Source: Mastigamoeba balamuthi
Lineage: Eukaryota; Evosea; Mastigamoebida; Mastigamoebidae
Direction: 5' to 3'
DNA: 64,000 bases
NCBI GenBank assembly: GCA_902651635.1
Contig: CACRSC010000047.1
Location: 54,015 to 118,014 of the forward strand
The notes beneath the pieces were generated by a model. It saw nothing but the letters and a program-made list of their open reading frames with translations. It did not search any database and was not told the origin of the DNA. The position numbers and the translations under genes are program-made. Positions 34,014 to 45,614 of the stretch are shown piece by piece. Every line of letters begins with the position of its first letter. Position 1 is the first letter of the stretch.

Positions 34014-37000
34014 ATGCAGCGCTCCTTGCAGCCAGTTCTCATTGAGCTCTCCGCGCCTTTGCAGCAGAGCGCCGCTAGCAGCTGCAGCGGATGCATGCCA
34101 GCACCTCGGCGCCTGAGGCCACTTCCCCTGCCACCCCGCGCCACCGCTGCGCTGTGCACGCCGCACACAATGCTGGCCGTGGCCCTGGAGGCGGAGGAGG
34201 CCCAGGCCAGGGCGCTGCGAGCGCTGAGCCTCTCCCGCAAGGTGCTGGGCTACCGCGGCGTCGACTGCGAGGGCCTCTTCGGCGGCGCAGATGCCGCGCT
34301 GGCCCAGTGCGAGGCCACCGCTTCCTCCTTGCGCGCACACTATAGGCAGGCGCAGCAGCAGCAGCAGGGGGCCGTGTGCGCGTGCCCGTGGCTGGCGGCG
34401 CTGTGGGGCTCGCGGGGCTACTGCGAGGCCCACGCGCTCTACTTCAGAGGGGTCGTGGGCTCCTACACGGAGGTCTGCCGCACCAGAGGCTCCAGCAGCG
34501 GCGCAGAGGCCGCGTTCTCCGAAGGTGCAGCTCAGCTCTCCTTCGTGCCTGTGCGGAGGTTTCGCGCTCGCTTGTGGGGTCCGTAGTTTCACATCGGCGA
34601 ATTTTAAGGCAGAAATTAAGTCCGTTTTTCTGTCAGCCGGCCAACGTCTCGCGCCCCTCCCTGGGCGCACTCTTTGCCGCGAGGCGCTGCGAGCGCTCCG
34701 AAATAGCGCTGGTCTCCACAGAGCTCTGTCGACGCCTGCGCGCCAACTGAGCGCCCGGTCTGCAGTGGAGGAGAACGTGCTCGAGGAGCGGACGCTGCGC
34801 CAAGTGGTGCTGGGCACTGTGGCCCACATGCTCTCGGCGCTGTTCCTCGCCAAGGCGCAGCTCGCCACCGCCCGCGCCGACCGCGCGTACTTGGCGGTGC
34901 GGGCGCTGCTGCGGGCGGGCCCCGGCAACGACGTGGCGCTGCACGCCTTTGACGAGGAGTCGGGCGTCGCTGCCGTCCGCGAGGAGAACGAGCGCGGCAT
35001 CAAGACGCTCGAGGTGCTCGCGCGGTCGGCGGCAGAGGTCCTGCGGGAGCTCCGGGGCCTCGACCTGCTCGACCGCATCGACGGGGCCTGCGAGCTGGCC
35101 GACGCTTCGCGCAACGTCGTCCGCTCAGACACGTTCGCGTACCACCGCAGCCGCGAGGTACACGCACACGGCAGCAGGCACCCACTGCGACTCAGTTGCG
35201 CGCGGCATCGTGCAGCTGGGCCTCTCGGTGTCCATCCCGATGCTCGTCGTCGTCGTGGAGAACGGCGTCCTCGCGGCCCTGCCGCTGGCCACCGCGGGCG
35301 CCGAGAAGAGGTACCGCCTCGTGCGCTGGTACCCCCTCTCTGCGCTGCGCGTGTTCGTCGTCCCGGACGACGACGCCTGCGCTGTCACGGTCGCCGCGTC
35401 GCCGCAGCGGGCGCAGGGCAGCAGCAGGCGGTGGGCCGCCAGGCACCCGATGAGCTTCGCTGCGCCCACCCGCGCCGCGCAGTCCTCGTGGCTCGCCGTC
35501 GTCGGCGCGATGGCCCCGGACGCCGTCGCGCAGGAGGAGCGGCGGAGCCTCTCGTGCCCCCTGCTCGGCCGGTCGCTGCGCTCGCTGCTGGAGCTCGAGT
35601 GCACCGCCGACCGCTGCGACAACGTGCCCCTTCTGCTGCGGCGGCTCTTCCGCAGTCTCTTCCGCTCCGCCGGCGCCCCTGCACGCGTGCGCCCCGCCAC
35701 CCAGCGCCCCGGCTCCTCACTGGGCTGCCCCGCAGTGCGTCGCCAGCCCGAGGGCAGCGTCCCTGGGCCGCTTGAGCGGCACCTTTGCGTACGCGGACGC
35801 GCTGGCGCTGCTCGCGAAGCAGTCGCTGTGCCTCACCCAGCTGCTGCAGCTGCTCAAGGCGCTCCTCACGCAGCTGCCGGCGCCGACGACGACGCCCGAG
35901 TGGCGCGGCGCTGCCAGGGAGGGGCGGTCGCTGCGGTTGCTGCAGCCCGAGCACCGCAGAGTGCTCGTGCAGCTCTCGTGCGTGGCGTCGTCGCTGGCCA
36001 GCAGCGAGGGCCAGCGCTTCAGCGAAGAGCTGGAGCTGCTCCGCGGTCTCGCAGGCTTCTACGTGGCGCAGCACTCGGAGGCCGAGGCGCATGCGCTCCT
36101 CGGCGAGCTGATGCTCGCCAACGACAGAGAGCTCCTCGCGATCAACTTCGCCAAGCGTTCGCTGGGACACCAGCTGCACGAGTTCGCGACTAACAGGCGG
36201 AAGCTCTGTGGCCACAACGAGCCAGTCGCAGGGCTCTGCCTGACGCCCAGCGGCAAGCAAGTGTGGTCCATCGACGTGCAAGGCAACCTGCTCATCTGGG
36301 ACTCTCAGCAGTGCCGATTCGCCAGCAGAGCGCAGACAGTCTTTAGAGGCGCCTGCACCTCCGCCACAGTGGGAGACGGCGTGTGGGTGGGCCACGCGGA
36401 GGGCATCGCTGTGCTCGACCCAGAGAGAGCAGCGCCCGTGCTGAAGATCACCCGGGTGGCACCTGTGTCGCTGCTGTGGCTCGAGGGGCGCGGGGAGGTG
36501 TGGTGCGGCTGCGAGGACCGCCTGATGGTGTTTGACAGCGCGACCCGCAAGGTGCTGCACATCCTCGCGGCTGACGAGTACCGCGGCCTCACCTTCATCG
36601 CCCTCGCCGCAGCCTCGCCCAGCTGTCTCTGGTCTGTTGGCTTCAGGAGGACTCCCAACCCCCAGACTGAGGTCCCACCGCTCCCCCCTTGTTCCCTCTC
36701 ATTGCCTCCCTCTGGGGGGCTTGGCCACACTCTCTTCCCACCAGCACGAGGGAACTGGGCTGAACGACTGGTGAGCAGATACACGTGTTCGAGGCCAAGG
36801 AGGGGGTGCTGGTGGAGACGCGGAGATTCATGACGCACAGCTCGCGGATCGCGTCGCTGGTGGCCATCGAGGGCAGCATGTGGGCCCTGCACGAGGACTC
36901 GACGCTGATGATCTGGAACACCGACACCTGCAAGTGCATCCACTCTCTGGTCAGTTACCTGCCTCCCTCGCCGCATTCGCCTTTTTCTATCGTGCACTGC

Positions 37001-37379
37001 ACTTGCAGGAGCTGAAATCGCACTCCACAATGCAGAAGAACGGAGGGACAGCGCACTGTCTTGTGAGGGTGGGGTGCCAGGCGTGGGGAGGCATGTCGGT
37101 CGGAGACGAACATAAGATCGTGATCTGGGACGCCAGGACGTACGGGCAGGTGGGGGAGCTGCGAGGGTACCACACAGAGTCCACCCTGGACATGCTGGTG
37201 CGCACAGACCCCGCCACCGGCGACACCGATGTCTGGAGTGCATCAGCGGACAAGGTACCATCATGCGGTCACTCAACTGCGCTAAATCTGATTATCTCAT
37301 TTCGGAAAATCTGATATGAATGCAGTCCGTCAGCGTGTGGTCTGTCCACAACTCCATGTTCTCGACAACAAGTATATGA
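34014..37379 (+). CDS. DH-like/PH-like/RhoGAP-like/WD40 protein, paralogue 4
   Basis: Seven exons (34014-34524, 34766-35157, 35216-35686, 35736-36671, 36779-36949, 37009-37254, 37326-37379) give 926 residues. DH-like block about 45-300 (VALEAEEAQARALRALSLS, WLAALWGSRGYCEAHALYF, LRQVVLGTVAHMLSALFLAK). PH-like from about 302 (VVVVENGVLAALP, KRYRLVRWYP). RhoGAP-like about 415-600 (LLGRSLRSLLELE, NVPLLLRRLFRSLFRS, LPAPTTTPEWR). WD40 about 615-926, starting GHNEPVAGLCLTPSGK and ending with the short exon-7 blade (SVSVWSVHNSMFS). Of the four copies it has the cleanest exon model and a well-placed ATG. It is the last member of the array. Confidence 0.78.
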
Positions 37380-37693
37380 TATCATAAGGGTGTCAAATGA
37401 AGTATCCTGACCCAATAGTCAACTATAAGCCTTCTTCACTCACTCGCTGCTTCGGCACTCGTTTGCTCGCTCGTGTCTTCTGGTGGGATCCTTGACCTAC
37501 GCCAGTGCGCACTGGCGACTCCGATTTCAAAGGCGTATCCAACAGCCACTAGCGCATGCTACCACGCACAGTCCCTCTGTGTGTGGTGCGTCCGCAACTC
37601 CGGCTCGTTGGCCACGAGGCTAGGCTGCCCTGCGAGGACGCCCCACCATCTCTACCGCCAAAAAACGTCTGTCTCTGTTATGGTATTTGTCAT
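37380..37693. other. Convergent intergenic region
   Basis: 314 bp between the end of paralogue 4 and the stop of the SNG1-like gene. Around 37561-37600 there is a short echo of the paralogue exon-7 sequence (CCCTCTGTGTGTGGTGCGTCCGCAACTCC), perhaps a decayed duplicate of that exon. Confidence 0.4.
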
Positions 37694-39452
37694 TCACTTG
37701 ACCTCCTCGGCCTGCGCTCCTTTGCTGCACCCGCCCTCTACTCTGGGCGGCAGGACACTGTGCATGAGCCGCAGCCCGGCCCCGAGGTACCACCCGGGGA
37801 CGGCGGCGCCGAAGCCCGCGGCCATCCAGGCGAGCTGGACGAGCACGTGCTTGGCCAGGCCCTCGTGCAGCGTGTCGAAGGCGGCCCTGCGCTGCAGGCG
37901 CGCGGCGTGGTAGATGGGGAAGACCTGGCTGACGCCCCTGAAGCCCGGCGGCAGCGTCCAGACGCTGTAGATGCCGTCGCACGTGGTGATCTGCAGGATC
38001 AGCAGGAAGACCGCGGCCACCAGGCCGGCCTGGTCGAGCCACGCGTGCAGCATCGCGACGATGCCGCCCATCGCCAGCGAGGCCAGCAGGAACGTGCCGA
38101 AGAGCGCGCCGTAGCCGTTGGCCAGCGGGTACCCGTAGCTGTTGCTGACGAAGCCCGCGAGGACCAGCGACGTGACCAGCGCGACCCACGCCAGCGTCCC
38201 CAGCCGCAGCAGGCAGAGCTGCCAGAAGGCCTTCACGGCCGTGCGCGGGAACGCGAGGGCCGTGACGTTGGTGGCCAGCAGCATCGCCAGCCAGACGACC
38301 ACGAACGCGATGTACGCGATGAAGTACCACCCGTAGTGCTCGATGCGCCGCGGCGTGTCGTACGTCGCGTAGATCGGGTCCGCGCGCAGGCCATACGTCG
38401 CGCTGGCCCCGGCGCCCGGCGGCAGTGCGTACGTCTTGTTGCCCTCCTGCACGACGCCCGCCATGAGCATCTGGGCGACGCTGCTGCTCATCGCTCGGAA
38501 CGTGATGTTCAGCTGAGCGCGCAGAGGGGGGAGCGTCAGTGTCTGCACGGGGGGGCCTCTGAGGGGCTCAGGCGCACGGCGGTGGCCAGGATGCGGGCGG
38601 TGGTGTACTGCTTGGTCTCGTCGAGGACGACGACGACGGGGTTGTCGTAGGGGCAGAGCGGGGCGCCCGGGGCGGCGCCCATGAAGTGCAGCAGGAAGGT
38701 GGACGTGTAGTTGGGCGGGAAGTAAATGTAGGCGAAGATGGCGTCCTCCCGGACCCGCTGCCGGGCCTCCTCGTACGACACGTTGGTGTGGATCCGCCAG
38801 TCGTACAGGTGCTTCGTCTGCGGCGCGCTCAGCAGCGTCGACGCGAGCAGCTCTGCCCGTTCAATTCAGGGCGCCATTCAGAATCGATGAACTAGCATTT
38901 GTGGGCATTCAATTGTGTCTTGGAGTCGCAACGCCTCTTTAACGCTCGAAGTCTGTCAGTGTGCTCTGGTGAGCCAAGTCAATTGTCCCCACTGTGTGCT
39001 CCTTCACTCCAACCCCTTTTCCCCGTTCCCGAGGTGGACGCACGGCCCAGAGTCGTGTTGACGCCCATCATCTGGAGCTCCGGAGGCAGCACGTCGCCGA
39101 CGATGATGCCCACGGGCAGGTCCTTGATGTGCACGAGCGGGTCGTTGACGGGCGACAGGTACAGCGCGCACACGATGCACGAGAAGACGCTAGCGAACCC
39201 CGACAGCAGCACCGCCACGGCAGCAATCCTGAGCCACGCCCTCCACTGTTCCCTGCGGTCCTGGCACTGCTCCCCCACGTCGACCACCGACGACAGCGAC
39301 ACCCCAGCGTCGCCGGGCAGTGGCGCAGACTCGCTGTGCGGGAGTGTGCTGAGCAGGATGCTGGGCTTGGGCGACCTCGTGGGGGGCAGGGGGCGTGGGG
39401 GCGTCAGAGGGGGCAGCGGCCGCTGGGTTGCGCTGGTGCGGAAGCTCTGCAT
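37694..39452 (-). CDS. SNG1/DUF3533-like multi-pass membrane protein
   Basis: Three exons (39452-39044, 38852-38578, 38512-37694) give 500 residues. The layout fits the SNG1/YhgE-Pip family: a Ser/Pro-rich cytosolic N-terminus, one membrane span (IAAVAVLLSGFASVFSCIVC), then a short extracellular motif with a hydrophobic strand (HIKDLPVGIIVGDVLPP) and a paired-domain ectodomain. That ectodomain includes EEARQRVREDAIFAYIYFPP and NPVVVVLDETKQYTTARIL. It is followed by five or six further spans (WYFIAYIAFVVVWLAMLLAT onward). In yeast, Sng1 affects drug resistance and membrane lipid asymmetry, so a membrane-stress or transport-related role is inferred. The intron phases (1 and 0) agree. The C-terminal tail is short and Lys-ending. 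Confidence 0.75.
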
Positions 39453-40109
39453 GGTGGCGCGTGATAGCAAGCACTGTGTTGTGTTGAAGGTCTGTTGTGT
39501 TTAAGTTGTGGACTCTGTTGTGTGCTATGTGCTGTGGTTTCAGATCAGAGGGATGGTTGAGTTTCTGACCCAGAAAATGGGCACTAGTCTTCCGAACAGT
39601 TACAGCCCGCAGGGGAATGTAAGACAGTTCCCCTGCGAGACCCAGTATCGTCCCTCTTTCATCCTGTGGTAGCCCTGTCACAGCAGTATCATTGTCGCTG
39701 CAGGGAACCTACGGGGGGGTGCAGGTCCTGTTTCGGCCACGCGAGGCCAAAGGAACGAAGGATGCTAGTAAGTTGATGGCATGCAGCACGTACAGCTCTA
39801 TCTCCGTGTGCCCGCTTTCTGGCGGTGTGCTCGCGTGCCTGCCCGAGCCTGAGAGCAGCAGATAAAGCCCAGGGCGGTGACTCACCCAAAACTGGTTATG
39901 CCTGCAATATCAGTTAGTTTTTCGTGCGCCTCGCCGATGGAGAACCTCAGCTGCAGGAAAAGAGCCAGAGAGACGGTGGGGCTGCGTTGGTCCAGCCAGC
40001 GAGGGCGATCCAGCCCACAAAGGCCCAACGTTTTAGCATCGGCAGCAGAGCCCACAAGGCCCTGCGTGTGAGCATCAGCAGCAGAGGGCAGGCTGCCGGC
40101 TGCCGGCTG
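39453..40109. other. Intergenic region, about 655 bp
   Basis: It lies between two minus-strand genes: the promoter of the SNG1-like gene and the 3' region of the glycosyltransferase-like gene. It is AT-richer, and open frames (for example minus 39689-39889) are Arg-rich shadows without support. Confidence 0.35.
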
Positions 40110-41365
40110 TCAGCGCCTCCGAGTCCGGTTGGCCGCAGCAGGGGGCGGCGGGGGCTCTCGGGCAAGGGGCACGCGGGTGGTGTTGGCGAGGGTCCTCCAG
40201 CCCAGCTGCAGCCAGTAGTTGGTCACGTTGTGGCGGATGGGCACGTGCCCCCGCGTCCTGTACGTGGCCACGGCGTCGCCGCCCAGCCGCCCCGCCGTGA
40301 CGTCCTTCCACGTGTCGGGCTCGCCGCGCGGCATGCGGGGCACGAAGGCGCGGATGCCCGCGAGGATGCTGAGCGAGGCCGCGAGGTCGATGTCCTCGCC
40401 GTTGTCCCACGAGGGCATCCGGGCGCTCCAGAAGAGCCGCAGCCACTCGGCCCGCACGAGCCACGACTGCCCCACCAGGTCCACCTCCAGGTCCTCGGGC
40501 GCCCACCCCCTGTCCCCGCAGCCCGCGCCTCCCCACAACCCCCGCTCTGTGACGAACCTGCTCGGCACAGCGCCCAGTGCGAGTCCGGTCAGTCGAACCC
40601 TCGCTGGGTATATTCAGCTCCAAATTTGGATAATTTCCAGCTCCAAAGGGAGAAATGAGCAACTGCAGCACTTGCCTCCAGCCAGCGAGACACATTTTCC
40701 CAGGTCTGTTGTCTCTCTGGGCTGGGCCTCGTAGTGCGCCCACCAGAGAGTTCCATAAGTGCAGGGAACCGTCGGGAGTGTTTCCCCCTTACCCTCTCCG
40801 ATTATGCCGATTGCACGGCACATTATCGAGATCCAGCAGCGGCAGGGACGGCGCACCTGCCCATGCCGCCGATGATGGCGTTGTGGCGGCGCATGGCCTG
40901 CATGCGGACCTCGAGGTTGCGGGGCCGGGATCTGGTCGTCGTCGAGGACCCAGACGAACTCGGCGTCGAGCATCAGCGCCGCGGCGAAGCGCCCGTGGAA
41001 GCGGAAGTTGCGCGACGAGTGCACGTAGGACAGCGGCACCCCGCGCCCCCGCTGCGCCTCGACGGCCGCCGACGCGTTTGCCGCGGGCACGTGGTCCAGG
41101 TCGTGCCAGACGACCACCTCGGCGGGCCGCAGCGTCTGGTTCAGCACCGCGCCAGGTGCGGCCGCTTGTACACAGAGAGCACCACGGCCACGGACCCCGG
41201 CGCCACGTCACGCATCCCCGACACGTAGTCGCCGCCGCCGCGGGGCAGCGCCAGGCAGGGGCGGCGGGCGGGGCGGGCCGTGAGGAACAGGGCCGTGAGC
41301 AGCATCTGCAAGAGGCACAGCCCGGCGACGCTGAGCACCGCGCGCGTCGCAAGGGCGGCCACCAT
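40110..41365 (-). CDS. Type II membrane glycosyltransferase-like gene with two frame breaks
   Basis: Two exons (41365-40857, 40557-40110) with a 299-bp intron. The N-terminus has a short cytosolic part and a signal anchor (LSVAGLCLLQMLLTALFL), typical of Golgi enzymes. The luminal part reads as a GT-A fold transferase: VAVVLSVYKRPHL, VLNQTLRPAEVVVWHD, FVWVLDDDQIP (metal-binding DXD-type motif), NLEVRMQAMRRHNAIIGGMG, DLVGQSWLVRAEWL and SWDNGEDIDLAA. The frame shifts twice in exon 1, near 41147-41156 and near 40920-40930, each in a GC-rich run where a one- or two-base change restores the expected family sequence. Either the assembly has small errors or the gene is a recent pseudogene. The rest of the sequence is well preserved, so assembly error is favoured. 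Confidence 0.65.
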
Positions 41366-41915
41366 GGCAACGGCCGGCAGAAACAAGAAATCTGCGCCCC
41401 TGGGGGCGATGCTATCTGGCAGAGAGCGCTGCCAACACACGCACTGTTTGATTCCCGTTTTACAGTGTTCTCTGGGTCGGAGTGATGCCGCCCGAGCAGC
41501 TCACTCGGCAAGAAGACAGCGTGGAGTGTGGCTTCTCCAGGCACCAGACGCCCCGCTGCTACCGACAGGCGACGCGACACTGCTGAGTTGACTATCAGAC
41601 CTCAGAGGGATCTTGTCCGTCTCTCACACAGCAGGAACCACCCCTCGGAACACCCTTCCTCTTCACTGGTACGTGCGAGGTCTGTCTTCGCACGCTATCT
41701 TTCTAGACAAGACAACAACCGGTCATCAGGGAGGTTGAGGACATGATGGTGGTCGTTCGATTGAAGGTCTAAGATGTGAGTTTATTTCAGTACCAGATCT
41801 TCCGCGATTTTTCGGGGGCGCGATTCGGGCAAGGAAGATTTTTCTGATGACATCAGAACTCCACACACGCCTTCGCGGCGCCCACTCGAAGCAGACCCCC
41901 AACCGCCTCTAGACG
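41366..41915. promoter_or_regulatory. Divergent intergenic region, glycosyltransferase-like / transportin
   Basis: 550 bp between divergent start codons, with AT-richer DNA near 41680-41840. It presumably holds both promoters. No gene or recognisable element is visible. Confidence 0.4.
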
Positions 41916-44900
41916 ATGTCGCAATCGCCCCAGCCCGCGCAGCCGTGGCAGCCTAACCCCGAGGGCCTCGCCCAGATCCTCGCCGTGCTGCGCGAGACGA
42001 CCAACCCACAGAGCCAGCCCTTCGTCCAATCGGTTTGCCTGCGCCACGTCATCATTCGTTACTCACGCGCGGGCGGTGGTGTCTGCGTGCCGGTGGGGCC
42101 CCTCCGTACATGCTTGCAGAGCATCCAAACGTTCAGCGCGCATGCCGAGTGGGGGCAGTACCTCGCGCACATCATGGCGAGGTGCAAGACCGAGCCGGAG
42201 CACGTCCGAGAGGTCGCCGGGCTGCTGCTCAAGCACCACCTGTCCCCGGACCAGTTCAAGTGGTGCGCGCGCTGCGCGGGTCTCCCGGCTCGCTGGGGAA
42301 TTGGGCGATGAATTTGGCTGTCTTTGAATTCGCGATTGATTCGACTTTCTATTCCGCTCGTTGGGATAGCCTTCCGGTCGAGTGGCTCAGGAACATCAAG
42401 GAGGCCGTCCTCGTGTCGCTGTACGAGCCCCAGCCGCTGCTGCGCCGCACGGCCGCCATCCTGGTCTCCACCATCCTCAAGAACGGCACTCTGCAAGGTG
42501 CGCTCGCGGTGCCTCTCCCAAAATATCTCTTTTCTCTTCCCCACCGCCCAACCGCGGGGGCAAATCTCTCCCAGGGTGGCCTGAGGCGCTGCCGCAGCTC
42601 GTGGCCGGCGTCATGAGCACCGACATGACGGTCGTCGACGGCGCCCTGTACGCGCTGACCCTGGTCTGCGAGGACCAGACACGCGTGCTCGACTCGCAGG
42701 CTACGGGCCGCCCGCTGGCGCACCTGATTCCCAAGTTCCTCGAGTTCTTCAAGAGCCCCCAAGGCACGCTGCGCTGCACGCCACCTCACCCAAGAAATTG
42801 CCTGCGCCACGTCACGCGCATCACTGTCAGAATTCCCGGAAACCAACGGGTGGCGTGTGTGTGGGCCTGAGCAGAGCCGTTCAGGATGTACGCGGTCACG
42901 TGCATGTACGAGTTCATCCTGGAGATGCCGGGGTCGCTGGTGGACAACATCGAGAACTTTGTGCAGGGCCTGTTCTACCTGAGCCGCGACCCGTCGTGGC
43001 GCGTGCGGCAGAAGGTCTGCCGGTCGTTTGTGACGCTGACGGAGGTGCACTTTGACATGGTGGCCGCGCACATGGGCAGCATCATCCAGCTGATGGCCCA
43101 GGCGATGAGCGACACCGAGGAGACGGTCAGCATCGAGGCCTGCGAGTTCTGGCAGGCCGTGGCCAGCGGCGGCGACGTCTCGCGGGAGCTCATCCGGCCG
43201 TACCTGCCCAACATCGTGCCGATGCTGCTCGAGCGCATGGTCTACGACGAGGCCGACATCGCCGTCTACGAGCAGGAGGAGAAGGACACGCTCGCGGGCC
43301 TCCGCCAGCACACGGCCGACAAGGACATCAGGCCGCAGCTCGGCGGCAGCTCCGGGGGCGCCAAGCGGGGCGACATGGACGACGAGGACGAGGCGGGCGA
43401 CGACGACGACGACGACGCCTACAACGAGCCCAGCGAGTGGAACATCCGCAAGTGCAGCGCCGCCGGCCTCGACGTCATCGCCGGCGTCTTTGGCGACGAC
43501 CTCCTCCCGCACCTCCTGCCCCACGTCCAGGCCAAGCTCAACGCCGAGTGGCACGGTCCGTGCTCCCCCCTCTGCTCCCCGCTCGCTTTTGCTGGGTCGA
43601 TGCTACAATTGATTTGCGCCCCATTTTTAGTTTCCCTCCCCCATTTGGGGCCTTCAAATCCCCTGCCCATCCCGGCGTGACAATTGGTTTGCACCCCATT
43701 TTGGGTTTCCCTCCCCCCACTTCCCAATGTGGGATCTCTAATCCACCGCTGCCCAACCTCCCGGTGTGACAATTGGTTTGCGCCTCATTTTAGTTTTCCC
43801 TCCCTCCCAATTTTGGGACCTCTCAGTCCCCGCTGCCCAACCTCTCCGAGTTCTTTGGCGTAGCGCTCACCCCTCAGTAACAAACACTAACGGCATGCGC
43901 GCGCGCGCAAACAAAAACCGCAGTCCAGGAGAGCGCGATTCTGGCGCTGGGGGCTGTGGCAGAGGGGTGCACGGGGATGCAGCAGCACCTGCCGTCGCTG
44001 GTGCCGTTCCTCGTGAACTTCCTGCAGCACCCCAAGGCCATGGTCCGCAGCATCACGTGCTGGACGCTCAGCCGCTACGCCAAGTGGATCGTCTCGACGG
44101 CCACGGCCCCGCAGGTGCCGGGCGCCCCGCACCCGCACGAGGCGTTCTTCAAGCCCGTGCTGTCGAGCATCCTCGAGCGCATCCACGACCCCTTCCGCAA
44201 GGTGCAGGAGGCCGCGTGCAGCGCCTTTGCGACGATCGAGGAGGAGGCCGCCGGCGAGCTGGTGCCCTACCTGCAGCCGATACTGCAGAGCCTGATGCGC
44301 GCGTTCACCACGTACGAGAGCAAGAACCTGCTCATCCTCTACGACGCCATCAGCACGCTCGCCGACAGCGTCGGCCCCGAGCTGGCCAAGGAGCAGTACA
44401 TCGTCGTCCTCATGCCCCCGCTGGTCGCCAAGTACAACGACATCGGCGACGACGACACGTGCGTCCCCCCCTGGCTGTGTTGTGGCTGTGCCTGACACGG
44501 GCCGTCTGTCTCTCTCTCTCCCCATGCGTGCAGCAAGCTGTTCCCGCTGCTCGAGTGCCTGACGTCGATCGCGTCTGCGCTGGGAGTCGCGTTCCAGCCC
44601 TACGCTCACCCTATCTTTGCGCGCTGCCTGCGCCTTATTGAGACCACGCTCGTCCAGCACGCTGTGCGAACCGCCCACTTTGTGCCCCCACCGTCGTTCC
44701 CGCCCTCCTGACAGGGGAGCACGCGCCCTCGCAGGCGTTCACGACGGACCACACGACGACGCCCGAGTACGAGTTTATCGTGTACTCGCTCGACCTCATC
44801 AGCGGCATTGCCGACGGCCTGTCGCACGGCATCGAGTCGCTCGTCGCCGGGTCGAACGTCGTGCCGCTCCTGGCGCAGTGCTGCACCCTGCAGGCGCAGG

Positions 44901-45614
44901 ACGTGCGCCAGAGCGCCTTTGCGCTGGTCGGCGACCTCGCCAAGACGGCCTTCCCGCACCTGGCGCCGTCGCTGCCCGCGATCGTGCCGCTGCTGAGCAT
45001 GAACATCCGGCCCGAGTACACGAGCGTCTGCAACAACGCCAGCTGGGCCATCGGCGAGATCGCCGTCAGGTGGTGCGACCCCATGAAGGCCTTTGTGCCC
45101 GACGTCATGCAGCACCTCGTCGCCATTGTCAACCAGCCGCGCGCGTACCTGCACCGAAATCTGATGGACAACGCGTCGATCTGCCTCGGCCGCCTCTGCC
45201 TGGTCGCCTCGGACATCATCGCCCCGCACATCGGCTCCTTCATCGCGGTACGCGCGTGGTTGTGTGTGGGGGGGTGCCGGTGTCTCTCTGTCTCTCTCTG
45301 ACGCGCCTCTGGGGGGCGGACAGAACTGGTGCCTGTCGCTCAAGACGATCAGGGACGACAAGGAGAAGGAGGAGGCGTACAGGGGCCTCGTCGAGGCGAT
45401 CAAGAAGAACCCCAACGCCGTCATCGACTCGTTCCAGATTGTCTGCCAGGCGTTTGTCTCGTGGCAGACGCCGCCCTCGGGCGACCTGGGCCAGCAGATG
45501 GGCATCGTCGTGCACGGGTTCAAGAACGCGCTGGGGCCCCGCTGGCCGCAGTTCTACGCGAGCTTCCCTGAGAACCTCAAGATGGAGCTGCAGAGGAGGT
45601 ATGCGCTCCAGTAG
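41916..45614 (+). CDS. TNPO1: Transportin (karyopherin beta-2)
   Basis: Nine exons (41916-42032, 42120-42262, 42370-42497, 42575-42763, 42875-43555, 43924-44458, 44534-44663, 44735-45247, 45324-45614) give 908 residues, the usual length. Transportin carries PY-NLS cargoes such as hnRNP and ribosomal proteins into the nucleus and releases them on RanGTP binding. The whole HEAT-repeat solenoid matches: [36 protein letters not shown], the acidic H8-type loop ([20 protein letters not shown]) followed by [90 protein letters not shown] and [20 protein letters not shown]. The intron at 42764-42874 requires a GC donor (GCACGC). Gene integrity looks perfect. Confidence 0.96.
43608..43855. repeat. Three imperfect tandem repeats inside a transportin intron
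   Basis: Three units of roughly 72-89 bp lie head to tail in the 368-bp intron 5. Each opens with CAATTG(A/G)TTTGC, continues with a CCCCATTTT-like core and TTTCCCTCC, and has CCCCTGCCCA or CCGCTGCCCAACC-like sequence near its end. The units differ by substitutions and small indels. Confidence 0.75.
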
